From contig NZ_CP156084.1 in the NCBI RefSeq assembly GCF_040687965.1, forward strand, positions 1,068,501 to 1,132,500: DNA of 64,000 nucleotides. Direction: 5' to 3'. The position numbers and the translations under genes are program-made. The notes under the pieces were generated by a model that was given only the letters and a program-made list of their open reading frames with translations, searched no databases and had not been told where the DNA came from. Positions 47,353-55,738 of this stretch are shown in pieces. The DNA is from Methylocystis echinoides. GTDB taxonomy: Bacteria > Pseudomonadota > Alphaproteobacteria > Rhizobiales > Beijerinckiaceae. The number at the start of each line of letters is the position of its first letter. Positions within the stretch are counted from its first letter, which is position 1.

Positions 47353-47534
47353 TCGGTGCTCCCGAATCTTTCGAACGCGCCGGCTTGCGCCGCGACGGGG
47401 CTCAAATCGAAAAGCCGCCCGCGTCCGCGCGCCCCGTCTCTGGCAGCTTGCGACGGGGCGGCGCGTTTGGCAAACGCCGGCTGTCGCGCCATCGCGCGCG
47501 GAGCGCCTCGCAACGCCCGATGCAAAAGCCCCGT

Positions 47535-48647
47535 TTAGGGGATCACCGCCCGGCCAATCGTGCCGATCGTCGATCCGACGGTCGAGCCGACCGTATTGAC
47601 CGTGCGCTTGACGAAGCCGAAGGCGCCGCCGCCGCTGTCGCTCGGCGCGGGAGCCGGCGGCGGGGGAGGCGGCGCCGGAAGGGCGACCTCCTCGACCGGG
47701 GCGGGCGCTTCCGACGCCGGCTTATGCGGCTTGGCGGCCGTCTGCGGCGCCTTGGGCTGCTTCGGCTTCGCCGCTTTCGCGGGCTTGGCGGCGGGCTTGG
47801 CCGGATCCGCCGCTGGCGGCGCCGATTCGGCGGGGGCGTTCGCCGGCTGCAGGGCCGCCGTCTTCTCGGCGGGCGCCTCCGTCGCCGCGGCCGGGGCGGG
47901 CTTTTGGAAGGCGGCGGCGGCCGGAGCCGTCGGGGCCGGCGCAAGCGCCGCCGTGGCCGGCCGGGCGGCGGCGGCGGGCTTTGGCGCCGTCACGGGTGCG
48001 GGCGTCTCCACCGGTACGGCCGGAAGCGGGACGGCGGTCGGCGCGGCCGCTGCGGTCGCGGCGGTGGTCGAGCCCGCCGCGGGGGCCGGGGCGGGTTTGG
48101 ACGGGGCCTCGGGCGCCGGGGTCTGCGGGGTCAATTCGGCCTTTTCCGCCGGCGCGGCGTCGCCGGCCTCGGGAGCGGCCTCCCCGACCGCGTCGGCGGC
48201 GGGGGCCTCCAGCGACGCCTGATCGGCGTCCGACGCGAGCGGGGCCGGCTCGTCGGGGGCGATATTGGCGATCTCCGACGGCTCGCCGACGCGCGGGCCC
48301 TTCGCGATCGTCCAGCCGAGCCCCGCGAGGCCTGCGGCGACGATGGCGAGAGAAAGATAGACCAGCTTGCGGCGGCGGGCGCGCTCGGGCGGGGCGAACG
48401 TCTCGCTCCCGAAATCGTCGCCATCGCCGAGAAGGGGGGACGCAGGCGCGCGCGGCTCGGCTTCCAAAGCCAAAGGTTGCGCGTGAAGACCCGGCGCCGG
48501 GCCCGGCGCGCGGCCGGCGTCGAGCCGCGGCTCGAGACTGACCTCGGGCGCCTGGGACGCGCCGACCGGCTCGTTTTCGCGCCGCAGGAGTTCCTTGAAC
48601 TCAGCGAAAGCGGCCTTGAGTTCCTTGTCGTCGCCTCGTTGATTCAT
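47535..48647 (-). CDS. Pro/Ala-rich single-span membrane protein
   Basis: 370 residues. Acidic, charged N-terminal region with a helical stretch ([19 protein letters not shown]), one membrane segment at about 92-108 after the basic run ARRRK, then about 220 residues of Pro/Ala/Glu/Lys low complexity ([21 protein letters not shown] region) and a short C-terminal end [19 protein letters not shown] with repeated VGSTVGST. The long disordered part should lie in the periplasm. Such proteins may span towards the wall, TonB-like, but I recognise no family. The ATG at 48647 was chosen because upstream sequence is non-coding in style. Divergent from csbD. Confidence 0.75.
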   Translation of the reverse strand: MNQRGDDKELKAAFAEFKELLRRENEPVGASQAPEVSLEPRLDAGRAPGPAPGLHAQPLALEAEPRAPASPLLGDGDDFGSETFAPPERARRRKLVYLSLAIVAAGLAGLGWTIAKGPRVGEPSEIANIAPDEPAPLASDADQASLEAPAADAVGEAAPEAGDAAPAEKAELTPQTPAPEAPSKPAPAPAAGSTTAATAAAAPTAVPLPAVPVETPAPVTAPKPAAAARPATAALAPAPTAPAAAAFQKPAPAAATEAPAEKTAALQPANAPAESAPPAADPAKPAAKPAKAAKPKQPKAPQTAAKPHKPASEAPAPVEEVALPAPPPPPPAPAPSDSGGGAFGFVKRTVNTVGSTVGSTIGTIGRAVIP

Positions 48648-48793
48648 GCCTACTCGCTCATGCTGGCGTTCGACCGTCCAACACCGCCGGACGGGAGCGC
48701 ACATATCCGTCGCCGGCGTCGTCCGGCGGACCCGCGGGCATGAAAAATCGAAATTGTGGCGGTTGTTCGCCTCCGCGAAAGCCGCAGCCCGGG

Positions 48794-48818
48794 GGAACAA
48801 CCGGGCGAAGCCCGCGTT
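48794..48818 (+). promoter_or_regulatory. Predicted EcfG (general stress response) promoter of csbD
   Basis: GGAAC (48794-48798), 16 bases, CGTT (48815-48818): an exact match to the alphaproteobacterial EcfG consensus, 57 bases before the csbD start. csbD is a typical general-stress gene, which supports the call. Confidence 0.75.
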
Positions 48819-48874
48819 CTAAGCCGCATCGGGCGGGCGCCTCACGCTCCCCGCCAACCGGCTAGGAGGCCGTC

Positions 48875-49075
48875 ATGGACTGGAATCGCGTAGAAGGCAA
48901 CTGGAAGCAGCTCAAGGGCAAGATCAAGGAGAAATGGGGCGAGCTGACCGACGACGATATCGATCGGATGGAAGGCAATCGCGAGCAGTTCGAAGGCGCG
49001 ATCCAGGAGAAATACGGGATCGGCAAGGACCAGGCCAAGCGCAATATCGACGACTGGCTGAAGACGCTGCAGTAA
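48875..49075 (+). CDS. CsbD family general-stress protein
   Basis: 66-residue small helical protein with the CsbD core: MDWNRVEGNWKQLKGKIKEKWG, read in two parts, then a second repeat-like half EGNREQFEGAIQEKYG. Family members are strongly induced by general stress in many bacteria; biochemical role unknown. ATG preceded by AGGAGG. Preceded by an EcfG-type promoter and followed by a hairpin terminator, so it is a single-gene transcript. Confidence 0.9.
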   Translation: MDWNRVEGNWKQLKGKIKEKWGELTDDDIDRMEGNREQFEGAIQEKYGIGKDQAKRNIDDWLKTLQ

Positions 49076-49119
49076 CGATTGACCTGACGCGCTTTTTCAG
49101 GCGGAAACGCCTTAACTCG

Positions 49120-49150
49120 CCCCCGTCTTTCAAGGCGGGGGTTTTGTTTT
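49120..49150 (+). terminator. Terminator of csbD
   Basis: Stem CCCCCG (49120-49125) / CGGGGG (49136-49141), extendable by a few pairs, then TTTTGTTTT. Lies 45 bases after the csbD stop and back to back with the rpsR terminator. Confidence 0.75.
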
Positions 49151-49159
49151 GGCGCCCCC

Positions 49160-49188
49160 AAAAACAAACCCCCAGCTCGCGCCGGGGG
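49160..49188 (-). terminator. Terminator of rpsF-rpsR
   Basis: On the minus strand an 8-bp stem CCCCCGGC / GCTGGGGG (one G-U pair) with a GCGA tetraloop, followed by TTTGTTTTT. GNRA loop and T run make this a strong intrinsic terminator, 45 bases after rpsR. Confidence 0.8.
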
Positions 49189-49232
49189 TCGTCAGCAGCC
49201 GCCCCTCTCGAGGGCGAGCGCGGTCTCGCGCC

Positions 49233-49469
49233 TTAGCGGATCACATAAGGCAGAAGGCCGAGGAAGCGGGCGCGCTTGATGGCCTGGGCCAGTTCGCGCT
49301 GCTTCTTGGCCGAAACGGCCGTGATGCGGGACGGCACGATCTTGCCGCGCTCCGAGATGTAGCGGGACAGCAGGCGCGTGTCCTTGTAGTCGATCTTGGG
49401 CGCATTGGCGCCCGAGAACGGGCAGGACTTGCGACGGCGGAAGAAGGGGCGGCGGGGCGCAGTGCTCAT
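49233..49469 (-). CDS. rpsR: 30S ribosomal protein bS18
   Basis: 78-residue bS18, with the typical [16 protein letters not shown]-terminus, [19 protein letters not shown] core and [17 protein letters not shown]-terminus. Binds bS6 on the platform of the small subunit. ATGA overlap with rpsF. No rplI follows within the operon; a terminator does. Confidence 0.97.
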   Translation of the reverse strand: MSTAPRRPFFRRRKSCPFSGANAPKIDYKDTRLLSRYISERGKIVPSRITAVSAKKQRELAQAIKRARFLGLLPYVIR

Positions 49470-49888
49470 TCGGCGTCTCCTTCAGCGCGGCCTTCCTCAC
49501 GACGGGGGCGACGGTCGCCGCGCGGGGCGCCCGGGCCGCCGCGGCGCTCGCCGCGGTCGTCGTCGTCGCGCTTGCGCAGCTGCGCCGACGGGCCTTCCTC
49601 CAGCTCCTCGACGCGCAAAGTCAGGACGCGGAGAATGTCTTCGTTGATGCTCTGCTGGCGCTCGAGCTCGGCGATCGCCGCCGGCGGGGCGTCGATGTTC
49701 AACAGCGTGAAGTGGGCCTTGCGGTTCTTCTTGATCCGATAGGCCAGCGACTTGACGCCCCAATACTCGGTCTTGCCGACCGTGCCGCCGAGCGACGTGA
49801 CGACATTCTTGAACTGCCCGGTCAGAGCCTCCACCTGCTGGGGAGAAATATCCTGACGGGCGAGATAGACATGCTCATAAAGAGGCAT
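49466..49888 (-). CDS. rpsF: 30S ribosomal protein bS6
   Basis: 140-residue bS6: [15 protein letters not shown] start, the [19 protein letters not shown] region that contacts bS18 and rRNA, and a long acidic/basic disordered tail ([20 protein letters not shown]) common in alphaproteobacteria. ATG at 49888 chosen because homology starts there. First gene of rpsF-rpsR. A perfect hairpin in its leader (49936-49958) is a possible control site. Confidence 0.97.
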   Translation of the reverse strand: MPLYEHVYLARQDISPQQVEALTGQFKNVVTSLGGTVGKTEYWGVKSLAYRIKKNRKAHFTLLNIDAPPAAIAELERQQSINEDILRVLTLRVEELEEGPSAQLRKRDDDDRGERRGGPGAPRGDRRPRREEGRAEGDAE

Positions 49889-49935
49889 GGATTTTCGCCT
49901 TTCCGTTGCCGCGAGCCGTTCCGGCGCCAAGCCCT

Positions 49936-49958
49936 TCGAGCCGATGGGAAAGGCTCGA
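49936..49958 (-). promoter_or_regulatory. Hairpin in the rpsF leader (possible S6:S18 control element)
   Basis: Perfect 7-bp stem TCGAGCC / GGCTCGA with a nine-base loop, 48 bases upstream of the rpsF start. rpsF leaders in several bacteria carry an RNA structure bound by the S6:S18 complex. I cannot show that this is that motif. Confidence 0.25.
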
Positions 49959-50175
49959 GAGGAAATGAGTTCGAAGGCGGAGACACGGGAAGACGGGAGA
50001 CCCCTCGCCCTTGACGGACGCTTCCGTTCAGCCCCCGGCCGGGAACCTCGCGATGCGCGCCTTATACGCGGGTTTGCGCAGGATGCAAGCGCCCGCGCCG
50101 CTGCGCAGGCTCCCGTTCTTGTCGCCGCCGGCGCGCGAGGCTATGTTCCGCGCGCAATTGGCCGCGGGGGAGCGC

Positions 50176-50313
50176 ATGAAAAGCAGATTGGCGATGGTTC
50201 TGACGCTTCTTGGCCTCGCCCTGGCGCTCTCGGCCTGCGACAAATGCGGCGACTTCGAGGGCATCCGCGTCCCCGGCCAGCCCCACGCCTGCAAAAACGC
50301 CGGCGCGCGCTAA
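50176..50313 (+). CDS. Small lipoprotein (hypothetical)
   Basis: 45 residues: lipoprotein signal MKSRLAMVLTLLGLALALSA with lipobox LSAC, then CDKCGDFEGIRVPGQPHACKN. GGGGGAG lies three to four bases before the ATG. Frame is open further upstream to 50011, but the lipoprotein signal marks 50176 as the start. Three extra cysteines after the lipid-bearing one could bind metal or form a disulfide. No family recognised. Confidence 0.55.
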   Translation: MKSRLAMVLTLLGLALALSACDKCGDFEGIRVPGQPHACKNAGAR

Positions 50314-50379
50314 ACAACGCCTCGGAGGCGCGTCGCTCCGCCGGGGCGGCGGCAAGCCTGACGACAGCGGGAGCCCTGC

Positions 50380-51192
50380 GTGTCGAAAGCCGATCTCTTT
50401 CTCGACAAGAAACGACGCGGCGAAAAGATCGTCGTCGTCACCGCCTATGACGCGCCGACGGCCCGCATCGAGGTCGAGGCGGGCGTCGACATTATCCTCG
50501 TGGGCGACAGCGTCGGGGTGAATGTGCTGGGCTACGCCCATGAGCGCGAGGTGACGCTCGCCGACATGGCCCATCACATCGCCGCCGTCCGCCGGGGCGC
50601 GCCCGACGTCTATCTCATCGGCGATCTTCCTTTCGCGACCTACGACACGCCCGAACAGGCGCTTACGAGCTCCCGCCTGCTGCGCGACGCGGGCGCCGAC
50701 TGCGTCAAGTTCGAGGGCGCGCAGCCCGACGTCGTCGCGGCCTTGACCGCGGCGGGCTTCGACGTCTGCGGCCATCTGGGGCTCGAATCGCAGCATCAGG
50801 AGGTGAAGCGCCGGCAGGGCAAAACGGCCGCCGCGGCCGCCAAGCTCTTGGATGACGCCCTTGCCGGAGACGCCGCCGGGCAGAAATTCCTGGTGCTGGA
50901 GCTCGTCCCCCGGGAACTCGCCGCCCGCATTTCGCGCAGCGTGAGAGCGGCGACGATCGGCATTGGCGCGGGGCCCGACGTCGACGGGCAGGTTCTCGTC
51001 GTCAACGACCTCGCCGGCGTGACGACGCGTGACTTCAAGCACAACCGGCGCTATGCAGACATTGGCGCGGCGCTGCGCGCGGCGGTCGGCGCCTATGCGG
51101 CCGAGGTGCGCGCGGGCGCCTTTCCCGGGCCGGCGCAAAGCTTCCACATGGCCGAGGACGAACGCGCCGCTTTCGAAAGGATGCGCCCGTGA
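50380..51192 (+). CDS. panB: 3-methyl-2-oxobutanoate hydroxymethyltransferase PanB
   Basis: First enzyme of pantothenate synthesis: adds a hydroxymethyl group from methylene-THF to alpha-ketoisovalerate to make ketopantoate. 270 residues; metal and substrate residues are in ILVGDSVGVNVLGY and in DLPFATYDTPEQAL, with VKFEGA and GIGAGPDVDGQVLV later, and FPGPAQSFHM at the end. The GTG at 50380 has GGGAG six bases upstream. Coupled to hemH by a GTGA overlap. panC is not in the window. Confidence 0.95.
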   Translation: MSKADLFLDKKRRGEKIVVVTAYDAPTARIEVEAGVDIILVGDSVGVNVLGYAHEREVTLADMAHHIAAVRRGAPDVYLIGDLPFATYDTPEQALTSSRLLRDAGADCVKFEGAQPDVVAALTAAGFDVCGHLGLESQHQEVKRRQGKTAAAAAKLLDDALAGDAAGQKFLVLELVPRELAARISRSVRAATIGIGAGPDVDGQVLVVNDLAGVTTRDFKHNRRYADIGAALRAAVGAYAAEVRAGAFPGPAQSFHMAEDERAAFERMRP

Positions 51193-52190
51193 CGTCGCTG
51201 GATACGCCTGTCGGACTTCTGCTCGTCAATCTGGGCACGCCCGACGCGCCCGATCCCCCTTCGGTGCGCCGCTATCTGGCGCAATTTCTCTCTGATCCGC
51301 GCGTCGTCGACCTGCCGCGGCCGCTCTGGCTGCCGATCCTTTACGGAATTGTCCTCAATACGCGGCCGAAGAAATCGGCGCAGGCCTATCAGTCGATCTG
51401 GAACCACGACATTGGCGAGGGGCCGCTGAAAACGATCACCCGGCGCCAGGCCGAAAGGCTCGCGGCCCGCAAGTTCGACGGCAAGGCGCCGGTTATCGTC
51501 GATTACGCCCTGCGCTACGGATCGCCCTCGATCGCCTCGCAGATCGAGGCGCTCATGGCCAAGGGCTGCGAGCGCATCGCGCTCTTGCCGCTTTATCCCC
51601 AATATGCGGCCTCGACCAACGCCTCGGTCGCCGACGCCGCCTTTGCGGCGCTCATGCGGATGCGCCGGCAGCCGGCCCTGCGCATCGGCGCGCCTTATTA
51701 CGACGATCCCGCTTACATCGACGCCTTGGCGGCAGGCGTCCGGCGCGGTCTCGCGGCGCTCGATTTCGAGCCCGAGGTCGTTCTCGCCTCCTTCCACGGC
51801 CTGCCGCAGGCGCAAGTCGATCGCGGCGATCCCTATCGCCAGCATTGCGAGGAGACCTGGCGCCTACTGGGCGCGGCGCTCGGCATGGCGGAAGACAGGT
51901 TGCGCCTGTCCTTCCAGTCGCGCTTCGGCCCGGCCAAATGGATCGGGCCCTATACGAGCGACGTCGTCGCCGAGCTGGCGGAGAGCGGCGTCAAGCGCCT
52001 GGCGATCGTCGCGCCCGGCTTTTCGGCCGACTGTCTCGAAACCATCGAGGAGCTCGGCGTCGAAATCCGCGAGCTCTTCCTCGAAAAGGGCGGGGAGAAA
52101 TTCGCCCGCCTGCCCTGCCTCAACGACAGCGACGAAGGCGTGGCGCTCATCGAGACGCTGGCGCGACGCGAGATCGCCGGTTGGGTCTAA
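51189..52190 (+). CDS. hemH: Ferrochelatase HemH
   Basis: Inserts Fe2+ into protoporphyrin IX, the last step of haem synthesis. 333 residues; N-terminal GLLLVNLGTPDAP, central PLYPQYAASTNASV, metal-site histidine in LASFHGLPQ, and APGFSADCLETIEE with the conserved Glu residues. GTG start gives the 4-base overlap with panB. Confidence 0.95.
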   Translation: MTSLDTPVGLLLVNLGTPDAPDPPSVRRYLAQFLSDPRVVDLPRPLWLPILYGIVLNTRPKKSAQAYQSIWNHDIGEGPLKTITRRQAERLAARKFDGKAPVIVDYALRYGSPSIASQIEALMAKGCERIALLPLYPQYAASTNASVADAAFAALMRMRRQPALRIGAPYYDDPAYIDALAAGVRRGLAALDFEPEVVLASFHGLPQAQVDRGDPYRQHCEETWRLLGAALGMAEDRLRLSFQSRFGPAKWIGPYTSDVVAELAESGVKRLAIVAPGFSADCLETIEELGVEIRELFLEKGGEKFARLPCLNDSDEGVALIETLARREIAGWV

Positions 52191-52229
52191 AGCCCTTTTC
52201 CCGCCCAAATCCTTGGGCTTGATCGCGCC

Positions 52230-52544
52230 ATGATCCAGTTCCGTCACCTGTTCGCCGCCGCTCTTATCACTCTCTCGAGCCCCGCCGCCGCCCAAGAGGC
52301 GCCGCCCGCGACGGGCGGTCAGCTCATCGGCGGGGTTTTCGATGCGCTCGGCATTCGCAAGCCGCCCCCGGCCGCGCCGGACTTCGTGCGCGAGTCCCGC
52401 CCCGAGCGAATGGACTACCAGCCCTTTACGCCGAGGCCTGAAAAACGAAAGACGGCCGCCGAGCTGCAGGCGGCGAGCGCTGAGCTCGACCGCGCGGCGG
52501 CCGAAAATCGCCGCCGCGCCGCGCGCGTGAAAGTCCCGGACTGA
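52230..52544 (+). CDS. Small secreted protein (hypothetical)
   Basis: 104 residues with a signal peptide (MIQFRHLFAAALITLSSPAAA) and a mature part that has a short Gly-rich patch (GGQLIGGVFDALGI), a Pro-rich region and a charged helix rich in Ala, Arg and Glu. No family recognised. Follows hemH by 39 bases, so possibly in the same transcript. Converges with the next gene, with three bases between stops. Confidence 0.65.
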   Translation: MIQFRHLFAAALITLSSPAAAQEAPPATGGQLIGGVFDALGIRKPPPAAPDFVRESRPERMDYQPFTPRPEKRKTAAELQAASAELDRAAAENRRRAARVKVPD

Positions 52545-52547
52545 GAG

Positions 52548-52853
52548 TCAGGCTGAAAAATAGAACCAGGCGACATTCGCCGCGACGACGAGAACGGCGA
52601 ACATCAGCGAATAAGCGATCCAGATCTTGAACATGCGCGGCGCGGCGCGCATGTCGCGCCGTCCCTTGACGGCGCGCACATAGACGCCGATGAGGAAGAC
52701 GGCGACGAAGCAGATGTAGAGTGAAATAAGCGCAGTCAGCTGCGCGCTATAGACCGCAGCCGCCTCGGGCGTCGGCGCGCCGTTGAAGACCGCCGAGACG
52801 AGATCGGCGAGCGAGGCGAGCGGCGGCGCCGTCTCAGGGTCGCGGGGAACCAT
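52548..52853 (-). CDS. Two-span membrane protein (hypothetical)
   Basis: 101 residues with hydrophobic segments at about 40-59 (LTALISLYICFVAVFLIGVY) and near the C-terminus (SLMFAVLVVAANVAWFYF), separated by a basic loop (RAVKGRRDMRAAPR). Start at ATG 52853; a TTG at 52883 would add ten residues. No family recognised. Divergent from the surface-adhesin-E-like gene, with 47 bases between starts. Confidence 0.6.
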   Translation of the reverse strand: MVPRDPETAPPLASLADLVSAVFNGAPTPEAAAVYSAQLTALISLYICFVAVFLIGVYVRAVKGRRDMRAAPRMFKIWIAYSLMFAVLVVAANVAWFYFSA

Positions 52854-52900
52854 CGACGAGCCCTTTGCGCTGTGCGTCTTCAATGACCGAGGAGGCTTTC

Positions 52901-53299
52901 ATGACACGGCGCGCGTTCGTTCTTCCCTTACTGTTGCTGTCGACCCCCGCCGCCGCCGAGTGGCGACTCGTGGGACAGGACGACTTTTCCAAAGTCTATC
53001 TCGACGCAACGTCCCGCGAGACCCTCGCCGACCGATCGGTCAGGGTGCGGGCGCTGACCGATTATGATCCGCAGGCCCGCGAAGCCGCAAGCTTCAAGCT
53101 TTCCGAGAAAGGCCTGTCGGAGATCGAACAAGTGGTTTTCGACTGCGAGAAACATGCTTACCGGTCCGATGGCGGCGACTGGCGCGAAGGCCATATGGCC
53201 GCGGGCGCGACGCGGAGCGTCTATCCCGCGACGCAGTCGTGGTCGAAGGTTCCGTCCTTTTACGCCGGTCTTTTCGCGAAAGCCTGCGCCCGCGACTGA
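52901..53299 (+). CDS. Exported protein with surface-adhesin E-like domain
   Basis: 132 residues. Signal peptide MTRRAFVLPLLLLSTPAAA is followed by a domain that begins EWRLVGQDDFSKVYLD and has the pattern VRALTDYDPQ, SFKLSEKGLSEIEQ, FDCEKHAYR and a C-terminal Cys (KACARD). This pattern resembles the surface-adhesin protein E family; adhesion itself is not implied in environmental bacteria. GGAGG five bases before the ATG at 52901 fixes the start. The two Cys may pair. Confidence 0.6.
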   Translation: MTRRAFVLPLLLLSTPAAAEWRLVGQDDFSKVYLDATSRETLADRSVRVRALTDYDPQAREAASFKLSEKGLSEIEQVVFDCEKHAYRSDGGDWREGHMAAGATRSVYPATQSWSKVPSFYAGLFAKACARD

Positions 53300-53304
53300 C
53301 GTTG

Positions 53305-53583
53305 TCAGTCGATGAAAGGACCAACGGCGCCCCGGAGGCTGAAGCCCGCGTCGATCACGTACCAGGCGCCGATCAGCGCCAGGCCGAGATAAGCGAAGCG
53401 CCCGGCGTAAGGGATGATGCTGACGAGAAAAACGCCGGGGAGGGCCAGCCACCAGGAGAGCGAAAACCAGCGCATCAAGGTCACGACGCTTAAGGGAATG
53501 GCCAGGATCGACATCAGCAGAAAGGCCCAGCCGAGCGTCAGCCCGATGGGTTTGAGAAGCGACGGCGGTAATTTATCGAGCAT
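53305..53583 (-). CDS. Small three-span membrane protein (hypothetical)
   Basis: 92 residues, largely hydrophobic, with about three membrane segments (LTLGWAFLLMSILAIPLSVV, then WWLALPGVFLVSIIPYAG and YLGLALIGAWYVIDAGFSL). Start at ATG 53583, with GAGGA six bases upstream. No family recognised. Converges with the adhesin-E-like gene. Confidence 0.65.
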   Translation of the reverse strand: MLDKLPPSLLKPIGLTLGWAFLLMSILAIPLSVVTLMRWFSLSWWLALPGVFLVSIIPYAGRFAYLGLALIGAWYVIDAGFSLRGAVGPFID

Positions 53584-53826
53584 GGCCTTTCCTCTTTTTT
53601 TGAAGAGCATAGGCGAGGAGAAGGGCCCGCAAAAGCCGCCGCCGGCGACGACCTTGGACCGGGCCGTCCCCGCCGTAGCGCCGAATGTTTCCCTGCGCCG
53701 CGACGCATTTTTTGTTGCAAAGCAGCGGGCGAGGCCTGCCGTAAAGGTTTAGGCAGTTTTTTCAGCTATCGTGCCGTTCACAAGCCCGTCCTCCTCGGCG
53801 CGGGCGCGAGATTCGGTGCGGCGACG

Positions 53827-54426
53827 ATGGACGCAATTCTCCCTCATGCAAACGGCCAGGCCGAGCGTCGGAAGGACCCGGCGCGCGTGAAAATCTCTCT
53901 TGCTGGCCGATACATGCTCGTGGGATCGAAAGGCGAATACGAATGCCACACCTATGAGATGTCGGCGGACGAGGCGTCGCTCTTCGCGCCCGTGGTGTCG
54001 ACGGTCGGCGCAAGAGTCGTCATCTATCTCAGCGAGCTCGGCCGGCTGACGGGCTCCATATCCCGCCTCACCGAGATCGGCTTCGACATGAGCCTGCAAT
54101 TGACGCCGCGCAAACGCGAGAAACTCGCGGGCCAGCTCGCCTGGCGCGTAAACCGGCACGAGGCCAAGGATCGCCGTCGCCACGAACGCATCAAGCCGGA
54201 AAATGAGATCAGCATCCTCACCCTGCCGAATGGCGATGAGCATGTCGTGCGGATTCGAAGCCTCTCCACCTCCGGAGTCGCGCTCGACAGCGAACACGAC
54301 GTGCGCATCGGCGACGAGGTTCTCATCGGCGCCACCGCGGCGAAAGTCGTTCGCGTGCGCGACGGCGAGATCGCCTGCCAATTCCTGCGGCCCCTTACGC
54401 ATGTGGACCCCGCCACGCGGCTCTGA
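53827..54426 (+). CDS. Tandem PilZ-domain protein
   Basis: 199 residues forming two PilZ-like halves. The first (about 12-105) starts with RRKDPARVKISLAGRYML, the second (about 115-195) with RRRHERIKPENEISI and has SLSTSGVALDS. The c-di-GMP motif RxxxR is present in the second (RRHER); the companion [D/N]xSxxG reads SLSTSG, with Ser for Asp/Asn, and in the first half it is more degraded (SADEAS). So binding of c-di-GMP is uncertain. No neighbours point to motility or polysaccharide. Confidence 0.8.
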   Translation: MDAILPHANGQAERRKDPARVKISLAGRYMLVGSKGEYECHTYEMSADEASLFAPVVSTVGARVVIYLSELGRLTGSISRLTEIGFDMSLQLTPRKREKLAGQLAWRVNRHEAKDRRRHERIKPENEISILTLPNGDEHVVRIRSLSTSGVALDSEHDVRIGDEVLIGATAAKVVRVRDGEIACQFLRPLTHVDPATRL

Positions 54427-54456
54427 GCGCGTGGGGTCGCGCAGCGCGGGAAGCGG

Positions 54457-54852
54457 CTAGCCGGCGGGCCGCGGCGTCATCCATGCGACAATGGCGCCGC
54501 CCGGCTCGGCGAGCACCGCCATGCGCCCTACGCCCGGGATGTCGAACGCGTCCTTGCAGATTTTGGCGCCCGCGGCGACGGCCCTGGCCAGACGCGCGTC
54601 GACGTCGTCGACGGCGATATAGGTCAGCCAGTGTTCGGGAACGTTCTCGAAAACGGCTTCCTTCATTTCGAACATGCCGCCGACCCGCGCCTCGCCGGAC
54701 CAGATGATCCAATAGGTCATGTCCGGCATGTGCATCGGCTCGAAACGCCAGCCGAGCGTCTCGGCGTAGAATTTCTGAGCCCGCGCGACATCGTGCACGC
54801 CGAGTTCGCTCCAGCACACGACGCCATGCGGCGCTTGTTGATCAGAGGCCAT
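54457..54852 (-). CDS. VOC family protein (glyoxalase-like)
   Basis: 131 residues with two beta-alpha-beta-beta-beta units: WSELGVHDVARAQKFYAETLGW and YIAVDDVDARLARAVAAGAK, ending FDIPGVGRMAVLAEPGGAIVAW. Typical of the vicinal-oxygen-chelate superfamily, whose reactions differ widely. Overlaps the SDR stop by 11 bases and so ends the thiamine operon transcript. Substrate not deducible. Confidence 0.85.
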   Translation of the reverse strand: MASDQQAPHGVVCWSELGVHDVARAQKFYAETLGWRFEPMHMPDMTYWIIWSGEARVGGMFEMKEAVFENVPEHWLTYIAVDDVDARLARAVAAGAKICKDAFDIPGVGRMAVLAEPGGAIVAWMTPRPAG

Positions 54853-55738
54853 TCTTCTCTCCTGTGGATCGGGCGGCGAGCCCCCTGCGAATGTCGTGGA
54901 AGCCGAGCCGCCAGGCGATCAACCAGTCCACGAGCCGCGCCGGAAGCAAGCCCAGCATGTTTCCGGCGTGCACCGGTATGCGGACGGGGGGCCGCGGCGC
55001 CGTCAGCGCGCGCAGCACGGCCTGCGCAACCGTCTCGGGGCCAGGCGCCGCGCGGCCTCCTTCGACCGCCCATTTTTTCACGAGACCCGCCGCGGGCTCG
55101 TAAATGGTGCCCTCGAAAGCGCTGACATCGGCGCGATCGGCTTTTTCCCAGATCGGAGTCGCGATCATGCCCGGCTCAATCAGAATGAGGTCGATCCCAT
55201 AGACGGTCAATTCGCGCCGCAAGGCGTCGGACATGCCCTCGAGTCCGAATTTCGAGGCGTTATAGGCGCCCAGAAAAGGCGAGGCGTGTCGCCCGGCGAC
55301 CGAACTCATATTGACGATGCGGCCGGGCGGGCCGCCCTGCGGCCGGCGCGCGCCCAGGAGCGGCGCAAAGGCCTGTATCACGCGCAATTGACCCGTCAGA
55401 TTGGTTTCGATCTGGCGACGGAAATCCTCGATGTCGAGATGCAGCAACGGTCCCGGCACGGCGACGCCGGCGTTGTTGACGAGCCCGAAGAGCGTCCCGC
55501 CGTCGAGCCATTGCTCGACTTCGCGCGCTGCGGCGGCGACGGCTTCGCCGTCGGTCACGTCGAACAGGAGCGGCGCATAATCGGCGCCGAAACGCGCCTG
55601 CAGCCGCGCAGCGTCGGCGTCTTTGCGCACCGAGCCGAAGACAAAGAAGCCGCTTTCGACCAGCAGCGCGACGCAGGCTTCGCCGATCCCCGTCGACGCG
55701 CCGGTGACGACGACCGCGCGTTTCCTGCGCTCAGACAT
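54842..55738 (-). CDS. Short-chain dehydrogenase/reductase
   Basis: 298-residue classical SDR with TGASTGIG (13-20), VNNAG, the catalytic serine in NMSSVAG, and YNASKFG. The C-terminal part is long and hydrophobic (LLPARLVDWLIAWRLGFHD), as in retinol- or lipid-type SDRs. Overlaps the ThiE-amidase gene by eight bases and the VOC gene by 11. It is therefore likely co-transcribed with thiamine genes, though no thiamine role for it is known. Confidence 0.87.
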   Translation of the reverse strand: MSERRKRAVVVTGASTGIGEACVALLVESGFFVFGSVRKDADAARLQARFGADYAPLLFDVTDGEAVAAAAREVEQWLDGGTLFGLVNNAGVAVPGPLLHLDIEDFRRQIETNLTGQLRVIQAFAPLLGARRPQGGPPGRIVNMSSVAGRHASPFLGAYNASKFGLEGMSDALRRELTVYGIDLILIEPGMIATPIWEKADRADVSAFEGTIYEPAAGLVKKWAVEGGRAAPGPETVAQAVLRALTAPRPPVRIPVHAGNMLGLLPARLVDWLIAWRLGFHDIRRGLAARSTGEKNGL

